From Desulfurococcaceae archaeon (GTDB taxonomy: Archaea; Thermoproteota; Thermoprotei_A; Sulfolobales; NBVN01), in contig JAJHQJ010000011.1 of NCBI GenBank assembly GCA_020833415.1, positions 1 through 35,849 of the forward strand: a DNA stretch of 35,849 bases, read 5' to 3'. Of the stretch, positions 16,911 through 26,029 are shown one piece after another. Each line of letters begins with the position of its first letter. The stretch's first letter is position 1. The position numbers were made by a program, and so were the translations under genes. The notes under the pieces are model-generated. The model was not told where the DNA came from. It worked only from the letters and a program-made list of their open reading frames with translations, and did no database searches.

Positions 16911-19900
16911 GGCCGACCAGCCCCAGTTCCGATAGGTCTCTGTATAGCTCTGATACGACCTCGGAGTACTCCTTACGACCCTGTTCAACCATATCCATCT
17001 TCTGCTCAAGCTCCCTAGTCCTCTCCTCGCTAACCAGTTCCCTAAACCTACTGGTGAGGTACCTGTAGACCTCTATACCAAGGGGCATTGGGATTAAGTA
17101 CCCGGTACCCCTGGTCCTTATAGCGTAGCTCCTCTTCAGTATAGTCTCGACTATTTTCGAGTACGTGCTAGGTCTACCTATACCCACCTCCTTCATCCTC
17201 CTAACCAGTGTTGCCTCGGTATGTGGAGGCCGGTCACTCCTGTAGAACAGCCTAAACTTAGTAGCTGGGTACCTACCGATATCCAGGCTCCTCCTCAACT
17301 TAAACCTCCTATCGTACTTTAGGAAGCCCTCCCTCCTAGCCTCGACGTAGAGGGTAAGAGGTGCTGACTCAAGTTCGTAGACCTCACCGTCCTTCAGTTT
17401 TACGACGGCCCTACACCTTAGGTGCTCCACGGTTACCTCAGCATCAACCATCTGGGAGGCTACGAACCTGCGGAATATGGCGTCGTAGACTGAGAAGTGC
17501 TCCTTACGTAACTTAATCACGGGCTCTATGATTCCCTCCTCGATAAGTCTCCTAAGGGCATCGGAGTCTATAGGCCTCGTGGGTCTTATAGCCTCGTGGG
17601 CCCCGCCCTCACCCCAAGTTCTTGGAACGAAGAGCTCCCTGTACCTCTCGCCCTCAGCCTGCCTAAGGTACTCCTCAGCAACTCTTATACCTACGTCGGA
17701 AACCCTAGTGCTATCGGTCCTGTGGTACGTGATGAAACCCGCCTCGAAGAGATCCTGGAGTACCTCCATGACCCTCGGGACCGGGATCCCGAACCTAGCG
17801 CTTAGCTCCGATAGAGCTACATCAGTAGTAAATGGGGGCTCCGGCTTGATCCTTAAATCCTTCCTAGTCTTCTCGTAGACCTCTACCTCCACCTGTTCTA
17901 TATCGCTAGTCCTAACACCGCTTAGTTCCTTAGGTAACTCGAAGACTAGTTCTACTTCTAGGCCTTCTACAGATACTGAGAGGTACTTCCTCCGCGTCTT
18001 CCTGTACATCTCGGTAGCCTCTATTACCCAGCCAAGTACCGGTGTCTGAACCCTCCCAGCGGAGAGGTTTCTGTAGGAGATCGGGTACTCCCTACATAGG
18101 GTCCTATACCTATCGTAGCTAGCGTTAGTACGCGACGATACGATCTCACTGCAGAAGAGTCTCCAGAAGTCTTCCTGGAGTAACCTCGACAGTGAGAAGC
18201 CTATCCACCTATCCTCGACTCTCCTCACTAGCTGAGCCCTAACTAGGTCTACGTTAACCTCCCGGGGGTTGGCTATAGCGTTCAGGAGGGCTCTCTTAGT
18301 TACCTCGTGGAACTCAACACGCTTCACATCGTTGTTGAAGGGCCTTACGGCATTCACTATATCGTAGGCTATCTTCTCACCCTCGGTATCCGGGTCGGTC
18401 CCGACGAGGACCTCGTCAACCTCCCTAGCTACCTCCCTGATAGCCTCGATCACGTCTGCGGAGTCCATTACGTTCGGGGAACCGCAGTACGGGCAGAGTC
18501 TGCCCTCCTTAAGTTCCTCAGTAAACTGCCGTCCGCAGTTCGCACACCTCTTAATAGAGGTGTACACGGGTACGTACCTTCCGTTCCGTACGGCGATCCC
18601 GTAGACGTCTGCCCACCCCCCTGAGGGTTCTGCATGTAGGTGTAGGTCCCCCGTAACCAGCTCGTAGACATGTCCTCCGGTAGCTGTTATAAGTATGGTC
18701 TGATTACCTAAGCTAACCTCGTATACACGTAGACGTCCATACTCCTTAACGCTGGGCCTCCCGAAGAACCTAGCTATGGTCCTAGCCTTATTCGGGGATT
18801 CAACAACGAGTAGGGAGGTCTTAAACTCCAGTCCCCTCAGCTTCGATAGCTCCTCCTTAGTTATAGCCTCCGTCCGTATTAACCTGATCAGCTCCCTATC
18901 CCTATCTACCTCGGCGAGCACCTCGTTCAACCTCCCCTCAACGTCCGCGTAGTTGGAGAACCTGAAGTCCTCGATAACCCAGGACAGCCTTCTCTCAAGT
19001 CCTCTAACTAGCCTCGGGTCATCTACAACTACAACCGAGATACCCCTACTAATACCACCTAGGTAGAGCCTAGAGGTCCTCCCACTAGCCTGTATGTATG
19101 TCGGGGCGTCAGGTATCAGTACGTAGAGCCTCCCATCCTCCGCAACTACAGCTACATCAGGTAACTTTGTAAGCTTCTCGACAACGTCCCTCCTCCTCAC
19201 CAGCTCCCCAACCCTCGCGAGTACCTCAGCAAAGGTCCTCTCAGTGGATGTCTCGGGGGGTCTCACCCCCCTAGCTACCTCCCTTAAGTGCTCTACTACC
19301 AGTGACCCAGCCCTCCTAATAGCCCTCCTAAGCTTCACTAGAGATGCCTCGAGGAAGTCCCTAGTACCCTCATCCTCAACTACTTCAACAAGAAGCGGTA
19401 GGAGTCTTAACACATCCGTGACGTCTAGTTCCTCGATCTGTAGCCCAACTTTATGCCTAGGGACTCCAGCGAACACTGCGTATCTAATGTGCTCCGGTAG
19501 GTCCAGACCCCTAACTAGGACTCCATAGTATGTAGCAACACCGACAAGTACGTCCACCTCTCCGGATGTGAACCTATCGAGAACCTCGGCCTTCCTACTG
19601 TGGACGGCCTCGGCCCTTACCCCAGAGGACCTAAGGAACTCAGCCAGCTTGTTCGCGTACTCTATACCCCTGTCTACGGGGACGTACACTAGACCTCCCT
19701 TACCGAGGGCCTTAACTACCCTGAGTACCCCCTCCTCAATACTCCGTGAGGGGATTACGTAGAGGTCGTACACGTTCCTAATTAGTTCAGGCCTAGCGCC
19801 AACCTCAAACCCGAGGAGTTCCCTAAAGAGTCTAGACCTAACCCCCCGCGGGTTCCCCGTTGCTGACGATATCACTAAGATCGAGGAGACCCCCTTAATC

Positions 19901-20748
19901 TCCCTTCTTAGCTCCTCCTCAAGCTTCCTCAGGTTGCTCACCAACTCCTCCTTAAGCCCTCTGTATGCTATCTCCCGCCTAAGCCTAACGAGTTCTAGGC
20001 CTAGCGATATAGCCCTCTGGGAGAACCCCATGAGCTGGAGTATCATGTCTATAGCCCTAGACCCCCTCATAACCGCGTCGACGTCGTCTACGAATATGTA
20101 GTTGAACCTAAGGTTCCTCATCCTCTCAAAGTTCTTCATCAGGTACCTAGAGGTCGTTACCAGTATGTCGAAGCTACCGCTCTCGAGGGTACCCTCCCTC
20201 CTAGTCTTCTCGGTCTTGCTCAGCTTGGAGTGTATAGCTAAGCTGATGAGGGTGGACCCGATCCTAGTACTGAAGAGCTCGAGGAGCCTCTCTACCTGCC
20301 TTACTAGAAGGGTTGTCGGTACTACTATGTAGCTTTTACCGCCCCTCATAGCGAAGTATATGGCTGCAACAACCCCTAGGGTCGTCTTACCTACCCCCGT
20401 CGGGGCTAGCATAGCGAAGGAGGTACCACGGCTTAACCTCCTCAGCCACAGTCTCTGTATACCCCACGGCTCACTCCCAACAGCCCTCCTAAACAGCTCC
20501 ACAAGCTCCTGGAAGGTCCTCTCAGCCCTCTCCAGCTCCTCGTACCTCCTCAGAGTACCCAGCTTCCTCATAACGCTGTAGGTAGTCTCCCCACTGAGGA
20601 GCCCTAGGTAGCTCCTAGGGATGCAGCTCCCGCAGGGGAGCCCGGCGGAGAGCCTCGAGTCACTTATAGCTCCGCCACAGTTCGGGCAGCTCTTCAGGTA
20701 GACTACCAGCGACGCCTCGTCGAGCTCCTCCCAAAGCCCCATATACAT
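16867..20748 (-). CDS. rgy: Reverse gyrase
   Basis: ATP-dependent topoisomerase that introduces positive supercoils; a marker of hyperthermophiles. From the N-terminus: zinc finger Cys21/24/39/42, Q-like region near 95, Walker A APTGVGKTT (115-123), DDVD box (221-224), SSAT motif near 295, and helicase motif QASGRTSR (553-560). The type IA topoisomerase part starts at LLVVESPNKARTIARFFG (646-663), has a second zinc ribbon CANCG/CPYCG (735-755), the metal-binding GTDPDTEGEKIA (783-794), SAGRVQTPVLGW, and active-site Tyr1008 in FITYHRTDS. Length 1293 aa is slightly above the usual ~1050-1250; no intein is seen. The start at 20748 is MYMG; the Met two codons on is equally possible. Confidence 0.97.
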   Translation of the reverse strand: MYMGLWEELDEASLVVYLKSCPNCGGAISDSRLSAGLPCGSCIPRSYLGLLSGETTYSVMRKLGTLRRYEELERAERTFQELVELFRRAVGSEPWGIQRLWLRRLSRGTSFAMLAPTGVGKTTLGVVAAIYFAMRGGKSYIVVPTTLLVRQVERLLELFSTRIGSTLISLAIHSKLSKTEKTRREGTLESGSFDILVTTSRYLMKNFERMRNLRFNYIFVDDVDAVMRGSRAIDMILQLMGFSQRAISLGLELVRLRREIAYRGLKEELVSNLRKLEEELRREIKGVSSILVISSATGNPRGVRSRLFRELLGFEVGARPELIRNVYDLYVIPSRSIEEGVLRVVKALGKGGLVYVPVDRGIEYANKLAEFLRSSGVRAEAVHSRKAEVLDRFTSGEVDVLVGVATYYGVLVRGLDLPEHIRYAVFAGVPRHKVGLQIEELDVTDVLRLLPLLVEVVEDEGTRDFLEASLVKLRRAIRRAGSLVVEHLREVARGVRPPETSTERTFAEVLARVGELVRRRDVVEKLTKLPDVAVVAEDGRLYVLIPDAPTYIQASGRTSRLYLGGISRGISVVVVDDPRLVRGLERRLSWVIEDFRFSNYADVEGRLNEVLAEVDRDRELIRLIRTEAITKEELSKLRGLEFKTSLLVVESPNKARTIARFFGRPSVKEYGRLRVYEVSLGNQTILITATGGHVYELVTGDLHLHAEPSGGWADVYGIAVRNGRYVPVYTSIKRCANCGRQFTEELKEGRLCPYCGSPNVMDSADVIEAIREVAREVDEVLVGTDPDTEGEKIAYDIVNAVRPFNNDVKRVEFHEVTKRALLNAIANPREVNVDLVRAQLVRRVEDRWIGFSLSRLLQEDFWRLFCSEIVSSRTNASYDRYRTLCREYPISYRNLSAGRVQTPVLGWVIEATEMYRKTRRKYLSVSVEGLEVELVFELPKELSGVRTSDIEQVEVEVYEKTRKDLRIKPEPPFTTDVALSELSARFGIPVPRVMEVLQDLFEAGFITYHRTDSTRVSDVGIRVAEEYLRQAEGERYRELFVPRTWGEGGAHEAIRPTRPIDSDALRRLIEEGIIEPVIKLRKEHFSVYDAIFRRFVASQMVDAEVTVEHLRCRAVVKLKDGEVYELESAPLTLYVEARREGFLKYDRRFKLRRSLDIGRYPATKFRLFYRSDRPPHTEATLVRRMKEVGIGRPSTYSKIVETILKRSYAIRTRGTGYLIPMPLGIEVYRYLTSRFRELVSEERTRELEQKMDMVEQGRKEYSEVVSELYRDLSELGLVGHGDARYGNSSSLQA

Positions 20749-20800
20749 CCACTTCTAGGGAGTTCCTTCTACTCCTCTACTTGCTTCTGCAACCAATTAA

Positions 20801-20809
20801 ACTTTAATA
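20801..20809 (+). promoter_or_regulatory. TATA box for the ABC transporter pair
   Basis: ACTTTAATA is centred about 37 bp before the GTG at 20842 in the divergent gap with reverse gyrase, predicting a leader of about 10 nt. Confidence 0.5.
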
Positions 20810-20841
20810 GAACTAGACCCAATCCATGTAGGGAATAGGCT

Positions 20842-21576
20842 GTGAGCTCATCCATCGCGGTAGATGTACGCGACCTAGTTAAGGTATACCCAGGCGGTGT
20901 CCGGGGGGTTGACGGGCTCAGCTTTGGGGTAGCGGTGGGTGAGATATACGGTCTCGTAGGACCTAACGGTAGTGGTAAGACTACGGCCCTACGTATCATA
21001 GCCACCCTACTAAAGCCCTCCGGAGGCTACGTAAGGGTCCTAGGCTTCGACCCGGTAACGGAGGCTACCAGAGTCCGCGAGGTGATAGCCTACCTACCCG
21101 AGGAGGCCGGCGCGTACAGGGACCTAACGGGGCTGGACTTCATAAGGTTCTTCCTGAGGGCTAGGTTCAGCGGGCGTAGGCTTGAGGAGGCCGTTGAGGA
21201 GGCTGTGCGCATAGCCGACCTCGGGTCCGATATCAGGAGGCCGGTGAGAGGGTACAGTAAGGGTATGAAGAGGCTACTAGCCCTCTCGGTGGTACTAGCC
21301 TCGAGGCCGAGGCTGCTCGTACTGGACGAACCCACGAGCGGTCTAGATGTCGAGCGTAGCCTGAGGGTTCGCAACCTAGTAAGGGAGCACGCGCGGAGCT
21401 ACGGGGCGACGGTACTCCTAAGTAGCCACAACATGCTCGAGGTCGAGTACCTGTGCGATAGGGTCGGCATAATATACAGGGGGAGGCTGGTGGCCGAGGG
21501 GACCCCGGGGGAGCTCAGGGCCAGGTACTCAGCTAGGAACCTGGAGGAGGTCTTCTTAAGGGCCGTAGGTGGGTAG
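20842..21576 (+). CDS. ABC transporter ATP-binding protein (ABC-2/export type)
   Basis: Nucleotide-binding subunit of an ABC exporter. Walker A is GLVGPNGSGKTTALR (about 33-47), the signature is RGYSKGMKRLL, Walker B is LLVLDEPTSGLD and the switch His is in LLSSHNMLEVEYLC. YLPEEAGAYRDLTGLDFIRF marks the Q-loop/CcmA-like subgroup. At 244 aa it is standard. It is followed after 3 bp by its permease. The cargo (drug, lipid, Na+ or peptide) is not evident. Confidence 0.88.
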   Translation: MSSSIAVDVRDLVKVYPGGVRGVDGLSFGVAVGEIYGLVGPNGSGKTTALRIIATLLKPSGGYVRVLGFDPVTEATRVREVIAYLPEEAGAYRDLTGLDFIRFFLRARFSGRRLEEAVEEAVRIADLGSDIRRPVRGYSKGMKRLLALSVVLASRPRLLVLDEPTSGLDVERSLRVRNLVREHARSYGATVLLSSHNMLEVEYLCDRVGIIYRGRLVAEGTPGELRARYSARNLEEVFLRAVGG

Positions 21577-21579
21577 GCC

Positions 21580-22839
21580 TTGGTCTTCGCGTCACTGGTG
21601 AAGAAGGAGGTTATGGTTGTACTGAAGAGCCCGGCCTTCATAGTTGGGGTAGTGATACTGGTGGTCTACTTCAGCATCCTAGGTAGGGCCATCGGGGTGG
21701 CTACGGAGCAGGCAACTAGGGAGGTCGTAGGGTCGTACGTCGGCGTCGTTAGTGAGGACGCGGGCTACGTCACCTGCCGGCTCCTACAGCTAGCTAACAC
21801 CACCCTCAGCGGTAGGCTAATCAAGGTACCTACAGTTGAGGAGGGGCTCGGGAGGTTCCCGGCGGTCGTGGTAGTCCCGAGGGGCTTCGGGGACTCCCTA
21901 CTGAGGAACAGCACCCTGTACCTATACGGGTACGTGAGGCTAGACAGCGTATCGCTAGCTCAGTCCGCTAGGGTCCAGCTGGTCAACTCCGTGGCTAGGG
22001 TTCTAGAGGAGCTGTCTAGGGCTCTATTAGCGGCTGAGAAGGGGGTCAACGTATCCGATATCCTCAGAACCCTGGTCCCCAGGGTGGAGGCTAGGGTCGG
22101 TGGGAAGGTCGTTGACTTCAATGCGCTCACCTCCCTACTGCTCTCAGTTATGATGTTCGTGTACATGGTTGGGCTACTGGGGGTGCTGACACTTATGTAC
22201 AGCTCGCAGTCCGTTGCTACGGAGAAGGAGGAGAAGGCCTTCGAGATGCTCCTAACCCTACCCATCAGTAGGACCGCGATAGCCGTTGCTAAGGTAGTCG
22301 GCGCGGCAGTGCTCTCGCTCATAATGGTCGTAGCCTACTTCGCCGGGCTCTCATTTATCTTGGTCTCAATAGGGACCTCGGAGTCGGCTGTAGAGGGGCA
22401 GAGGGTAGCCGCGGCAGCCTCCCTGTGGAACCTCGTGCAGTTCCTCGGGGGTGAGGGGGTGGCCCTCCTCGCGCTATCCCTAGGCCTCATGCTGGTGTTC
22501 TCGGGGTCCCTAGGGCTTCTGGTGGGGGCCTTATCCAGTGATACCCGCGTTGCTGGAGCTATGGCAGGCCCTGTGGGGGTCGTACTCTTCGCTGGACTAC
22601 TGGCTTCGCAGTTCACCGGTATCCCCCTAAGCCCCCTGTCCTCACTCCTGGGCGCATCCGTCTACGGACTACCGCTAGCTATTCTAGTATCCTACGTACT
22701 GGGGGATATAACCATAGCTTTGCAGGCCACGGGGTTGGCCACCGCGGTAACCGTACTCACCGTACTAGCGGTTATAGGGGTGTTCGACAGTGAGAGGATT
22801 CTGATCGGGGTCTCACTACGTAGGAGGAGACCTGGGTAG
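21580..22839 (+). CDS. ABC-2 type transporter permease
   Basis: Membrane subunit paired with the preceding ATPase. One hydrophobic segment near the N-terminus (PAFIVGVVILVVYF), a large extracytoplasmic domain of about 150 residues (to ~175), then five or so clustered membrane segments starting LTSLLLSVMMFVYMVGLLGV. TEKEEKAFEMLLTLPISRTA is the typical cytoplasmic coupling loop of NatB/ABC-2 permeases. 419 aa, TTG start. Substrate unknown. Confidence 0.82.
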   Translation: MVFASLVKKEVMVVLKSPAFIVGVVILVVYFSILGRAIGVATEQATREVVGSYVGVVSEDAGYVTCRLLQLANTTLSGRLIKVPTVEEGLGRFPAVVVVPRGFGDSLLRNSTLYLYGYVRLDSVSLAQSARVQLVNSVARVLEELSRALLAAEKGVNVSDILRTLVPRVEARVGGKVVDFNALTSLLLSVMMFVYMVGLLGVLTLMYSSQSVATEKEEKAFEMLLTLPISRTAIAVAKVVGAAVLSLIMVVAYFAGLSFILVSIGTSESAVEGQRVAAAASLWNLVQFLGGEGVALLALSLGLMLVFSGSLGLLVGALSSDTRVAGAMAGPVGVVLFAGLLASQFTGIPLSPLSSLLGASVYGLPLAILVSYVLGDITIALQATGLATAVTVLTVLAVIGVFDSERILIGVSLRRRRPG

Positions 22840-22904
22840 GCGGAGCTCTACGGGCTACGCCCCCAGTCCCCGCCTTTTGGAAGCCCCGGGCTAGGAGTGC
22901 CCGG

Positions 22905-24263
22905 CTATAGCCGGCCTCCACCGCCCCTGGTTAGGAAGGTACCAAGAGGTCTATCGACCACCAGCTCCCCATCGTCAACTATGAGCTCCCCACGTAGTAG
23001 TACCTTCTCAACCCTACCACGTAGCTTCATACCTAGGACCGGGGCTAGCTTGTGCGTGTAGGCTAGGTCGTCCTCCCTTACTACGTACTCCCCGGACGGG
23101 TCGACTACGACTATATCGGCATCCGCACCCGGGAGTAGGCTCCCCTTCCTAGGGTACAGCCCGAAGATCTTCGCCGGTTTTTCTGAGCATAGCTCTACGA
23201 TCCTACCTAAGTCGATGAACCCCTCGAGGGCTGCGTGCACCATTAGGCTAAGTAAGTGCTGAACCCCTGGAACCCCGGCAGAGGCCTCCCAGATATCCCC
23301 CCGCTTCTCGTACGGTGAGTGTGGTGCGTGGTCCGAACCTATAACGTCTATCAGACCCGACCTCAGGGCTGCCCACAGCTCCCTCCTATTGCTTGAGCTA
23401 CGTATTGGTGGGTTAACCTTGAGTAAAGCCCCGAGGTGTGAGTGCCCCTCGTAGTCGAAGAAGAGGTAGGTCGGGGTGGTCTCCACGTAGATCCTAGTCG
23501 AGGCCCTCCTATACCTCTCGACTATGGTAAGAGCTGTAGCGGTACTTAGGTGGGCTATGTACGCCGTACCGCCGGCGGCCCTAGCTACCGACGCTACGTA
23601 CTCTATGCTTAGTTCCTCACATAGAGGAGGCCTAGCCTCGCTGTAGGCTGCTAGGCCCTCCAACCCCCTACCCCTAACTAGCTCTGTGAAGTACTCTACA
23701 CAACCCCGGTCCTCAGCGTGGAACACCACTGGGAAGCCAAGCTCTCCAGAGAGCTTTAGGGCTAGGTACAGGGACTTGAAGCTCGGTGTGGGTAGGTTAC
23801 CCGTTGTCTGAGCCATGAAGGCCTTAAAGCCCACCGCCCCGGCTTCGACTATCTCGCGGACCCTCCTCTCAACATCGTCTGCGTAGTCGTAGAGAACTGC
23901 GTAGAGCCCGAAGTCCACGAAGGATCTACTGGAGAGCATCTCACGCTTCTCAACCAGTCTCTCCAGACTATCTACCGGCGGTAGGGTATTCGGCATCTCC
24001 AGAACAGTAGTAACACCACCTAGGGCAGCAGCCTTGGTGGTGTTAGCGAAGTTATCTTTATGGAGAAGTCCAGGTTCACGTCCGTGTACATGCGGGTCTA
24101 CAGCCCCCGGTATGACTAGCTTACCGGAGGCGTTTATGACCTTGGTGAACCCGGACTCGATACTCTTACCAACCCTAACTACCCTACCCTCATCGACCAG
24201 CACATCACCTACGGTAACTATATCCTTAAGAACTAGGGTACCACCCCTAATGAGTAACCCCAC
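22905..24263 (-). CDS. pyrC: Dihydroorotase (class I; cyclic amidohydrolase)
   Basis: Interconverts carbamoyl-aspartate and dihydroorotate in pyrimidine synthesis; zinc enzyme. Metal and substrate motifs: VDPHVHGREPG (about 55-65), VGFKAFMAQTTG with the Lys expected to be carboxylated, VVFHAEDR, YIAHLSTA, LLKVNPPIRSS and GSDHAPHSPYEK. 452 aa, class I length. Allantoinase and hydantoinase share these motifs and are the main alternatives; no purine-catabolism gene is adjacent, so dihydroorotase is preferred. The GTG start at 24263 lies about 20 bp from a strong inverted repeat that covers the likely promoter. Confidence 0.83.
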   Translation of the reverse strand: MGLLIRGGTLVLKDIVTVGDVLVDEGRVVRVGKSIESGFTKVINASGKLVIPGAVDPHVHGREPGLLHKDNFANTTKAAALGGVTTVLEMPNTLPPVDSLERLVEKREMLSSRSFVDFGLYAVLYDYADDVERRVREIVEAGAVGFKAFMAQTTGNLPTPSFKSLYLALKLSGELGFPVVFHAEDRGCVEYFTELVRGRGLEGLAAYSEARPPLCEELSIEYVASVARAAGGTAYIAHLSTATALTIVERYRRASTRIYVETTPTYLFFDYEGHSHLGALLKVNPPIRSSSNRRELWAALRSGLIDVIGSDHAPHSPYEKRGDIWEASAGVPGVQHLLSLMVHAALEGFIDLGRIVELCSEKPAKIFGLYPRKGSLLPGADADIVVVDPSGEYVVREDDLAYTHKLAPVLGMKLRGRVEKVLLRGELIVDDGELVVDRPLGTFLTRGGGGRL

Positions 24264-24283
24264 GTCTAACCCCCAGGCAAGAT

Positions 24284-24325
24284 GATGGGGGAGGTATATC
24301 TACTCCAGTATGAGGTCCCCCCATC
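24284..24325. promoter_or_regulatory. Inverted repeat in the dihydroorotase promoter region
   Basis: GATGGGGGA (24284-24292) is matched by TCCCCCCATC (24316-24325), a nine-pair stem with one extra C, enclosing a 23-nt A/T-containing loop with TATATC on the plus strand (GATATA on the minus). It sits between the end of the aKMT-like gene and the pyrC start, where it could act as an operator or as the terminator of the upstream gene. The rest of this 158-bp gap shows nothing else. Confidence 0.4.
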
Positions 24326-24421
24326 AACTCAATAGTCTAAGACTGTACTGAAGTGGGTGGGGTCGCTATTCTGAGAAGCTCTGCTACCGGGTTCGGGGTT
24401 GCCTCAGCCTAGTCTATGGTC

Positions 24422-24973
24422 TCAGATATCGGAGATCCCCTTGATGTAGAGGTAGAGGGTTGCATCCCTATAACCTAGTGATACCCTAGTAATGTGGACA
24501 GGTTTCCAGCCGGGGATCTCGAAGTCTAAGCTCACTACACGAGTACCTAACCTAAGCTCCCTCTCTAGCTTAGGTCTGAGGGCTCTATTGACCGAGGTCA
24601 GCAGGTACATGTAGACTATGGTAGCATCCCTTAGGTCTACGTTGAAGAAGTCCTCGTTTATGAAGGTTATCCTAGAGGCTACGTTAAGCCTCTCGGCAGC
24701 CTCCATAGCCCTCCTAATAAGGTCCGGGTTTATCTCAACACAGACCCCTCTCGCACCGCGTAGAGCGGCCTCTATGACTACCCTTCCATCACCGCAGCCG
24801 AGGTCGTAGAAGACGTCGTTCTTAGTAGGCTTAGCTAGCATCATGACGTAGGGGAGGAGTTCCTCTCTAGTAGGAACCCAGGGGGCCTGTGCTAGGGGAT
24901 GTGTGTACACCACTCCCAGTAGCACCCAGAGATCGCGGATCTCAGCCAAGCTTTTAAGGACGTCCTCGTCCAT
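24422..24973 (-). CDS. Class I SAM methyltransferase, aKMT-like (protein lysine methyltransferase candidate)
   Basis: Compact 183-aa methyltransferase. SAM-binding motif YDLGCGDGRVVIEAALRGA (about 56-74), acidic GVCVEINPDL, and DFFNVDLRDATIVYMYLL, with the tail LRPKLERELRLGTRVVSLDF. The PWVPTREELLPYV opening and the TSVNRALRPKLERELR segment recall crenarchaeal aKMT, a broad-specificity lysine methyltransferase of DNA-binding proteins in Sulfolobales. The family is clear, the substrate is an inference. ATG 24973; divergent from the AGOG gene. Confidence 0.75.
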   Translation of the reverse strand: MDEDVLKSLAEIRDLWVLLGVVYTHPLAQAPWVPTREELLPYVMMLAKPTKNDVFYDLGCGDGRVVIEAALRGARGVCVEINPDLIRRAMEAAERLNVASRITFINEDFFNVDLRDATIVYMYLLTSVNRALRPKLERELRLGTRVVSLDFEIPGWKPVHITRVSLGYRDATLYLYIKGISDI

Positions 24974-25015
24974 CCTCCCACCACATTACCCTCTTACCAG
25001 GGTCTCGTTCAGTAG

Positions 25016-25022
25016 CTTAAAA
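25016..25022 (+). promoter_or_regulatory. TATA box upstream of the AGOG gene
   Basis: CTTAAAA is centred about 23 bp before a GTG at 25042, suggesting a leaderless transcript beginning at or near that codon. The GTG at 25280 lies more than 250 bp away and inside conserved coding sequence. Confidence 0.4.
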
Positions 25023-25279
25023 GTGGGCTCCACGACCTCAGGTGGACCACCCAGCTGGGGTGTCAAACCACGGGAGCTAGCTGCCTCCGCGACCGCAGTA
25101 GGGGGGAGTACGTAGCTAGACTACTTAGAGAGCTGGGGGTCAACGTCGTTCTGGAGCTGGAGGAGGTCGATCCGCAGTACGAGGCTGTTGCAGACCTCTG
25201 CAGGGTTCTCGGGCTTGAGGGGACCGTAGCCTCCTACCTGGTAGCCGTAGCTACCTACCATCTTAGGTGTACTGGTGAG

Positions 25280-25903
25280 GTGTTCTGGGCTAGGTTCTCG
25301 AACTACGTGCGTAGACTACCCCCCAGTAGGGTTGTGGAGGGGGTTGTGGAGTTTATCCTAGGTGACCCGTGTAACTCCATCCAAAGGCTGGTTAAGGTAG
25401 GCAGGGTACTCAAGCTATCGAAGTATCTAGGCGAAGTTAGAAAACTTCTATCAGATTGCGGCTTCCTAGAACTGTGGAGGTTAACCTATAGAGCCTTGGA
25501 GGCGGACCCAGCTAGTAAGACCGTAGTCTTTGCTGTTAAGATGGGGTACTACGGTACTAGAGCTCTCGGTATCTGCAGAGGACCCCTCCCTATGGAGATC
25601 CCCATACCCCTGGATAGGAGAGTGGCTAGAGCAACCCTTAACCTAGGTATCATCAGGGCCGGTAGCCTAGAGGATGTTATGAGGTGCCGGGACGTGGTTG
25701 TGGAGAGCTGGAGGAGTATCGGTGAGTCTAGCGGTATACCACCTATCCACCTAGACCTCCTACTGTGGGCACTCCAGAACTCCAGCACTCTCTCCAAGGC
25801 GCTTCGCAGGGTCGATCAGAGAAGGGGGGAGGTGCTTAGGACCCTACTCGAGTTAGTCGAGCAGAGTAGGAACATCGGAGAGATTTCAGAGGAGGTTCAT
25901 TAA
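25280..25903 (+). CDS. N-glycosylase/DNA lyase, archaeal GO glycosylase (AGOG); N-terminus extends upstream
   Basis: Repair enzyme removing 8-oxoguanine and cutting the abasic site. The catalytic Lys in SKTVVFAVKMGYYGTRA and the catalytic Asp in EIPIPLDRRVARATL are 32 residues apart, as in the Pyrobaculum enzyme (Lys140, Asp172). IPPIHLDLLLW is also conserved. GTG 25280 is the first canonical in-frame start, but unmistakable AGOG sequence precedes it in the same frame (ARLLRELGVNVVLELEE, DPQYEAVADLCRVL) back to about 25109, and the frame stays open to 25016. No ATG, GTG or TTG occurs in that stretch. Either a base is miscalled, the gene has a frame break, or an unusual start is used. See findings. 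Function confidence is high; the start is unresolved. Confidence 0.85.
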   Translation: MFWARFSNYVRRLPPSRVVEGVVEFILGDPCNSIQRLVKVGRVLKLSKYLGEVRKLLSDCGFLELWRLTYRALEADPASKTVVFAVKMGYYGTRALGICRGPLPMEIPIPLDRRVARATLNLGIIRAGSLEDVMRCRDVVVESWRSIGESSGIPPIHLDLLLWALQNSSTLSKALRRVDQRRGEVLRTLLELVEQSRNIGEISEEVH

Positions 25904-26029
25904 TTCACCGGTCATCTTCGGCAACGCTCATCATCTGCTACACCTCTAAGTACTTTCTTTAGGGGGTATTAACCGCTCCTATAGCTAGGAACTCTTAATA
26001 TCCTCCCAACGCAGTTCTACGGGGGTTAG

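Noticed and set aside
16911-17009. Upstream extension of the nitrilase-like gene to 17009
   Set aside because: The added residues are the antiparallel-frame reading of the reverse gyrase C-terminus and lack family similarity; ATG 16910 is a better start.
25884-25936. Possible C/D box guide RNA on the minus strand (ATGATGA box C at 25928-25934 and CTGA at 25886-25889)
   Set aside because: Internal C'/D' boxes are poor, no terminal stem is visible, and the D box lies within the AGOG coding end.
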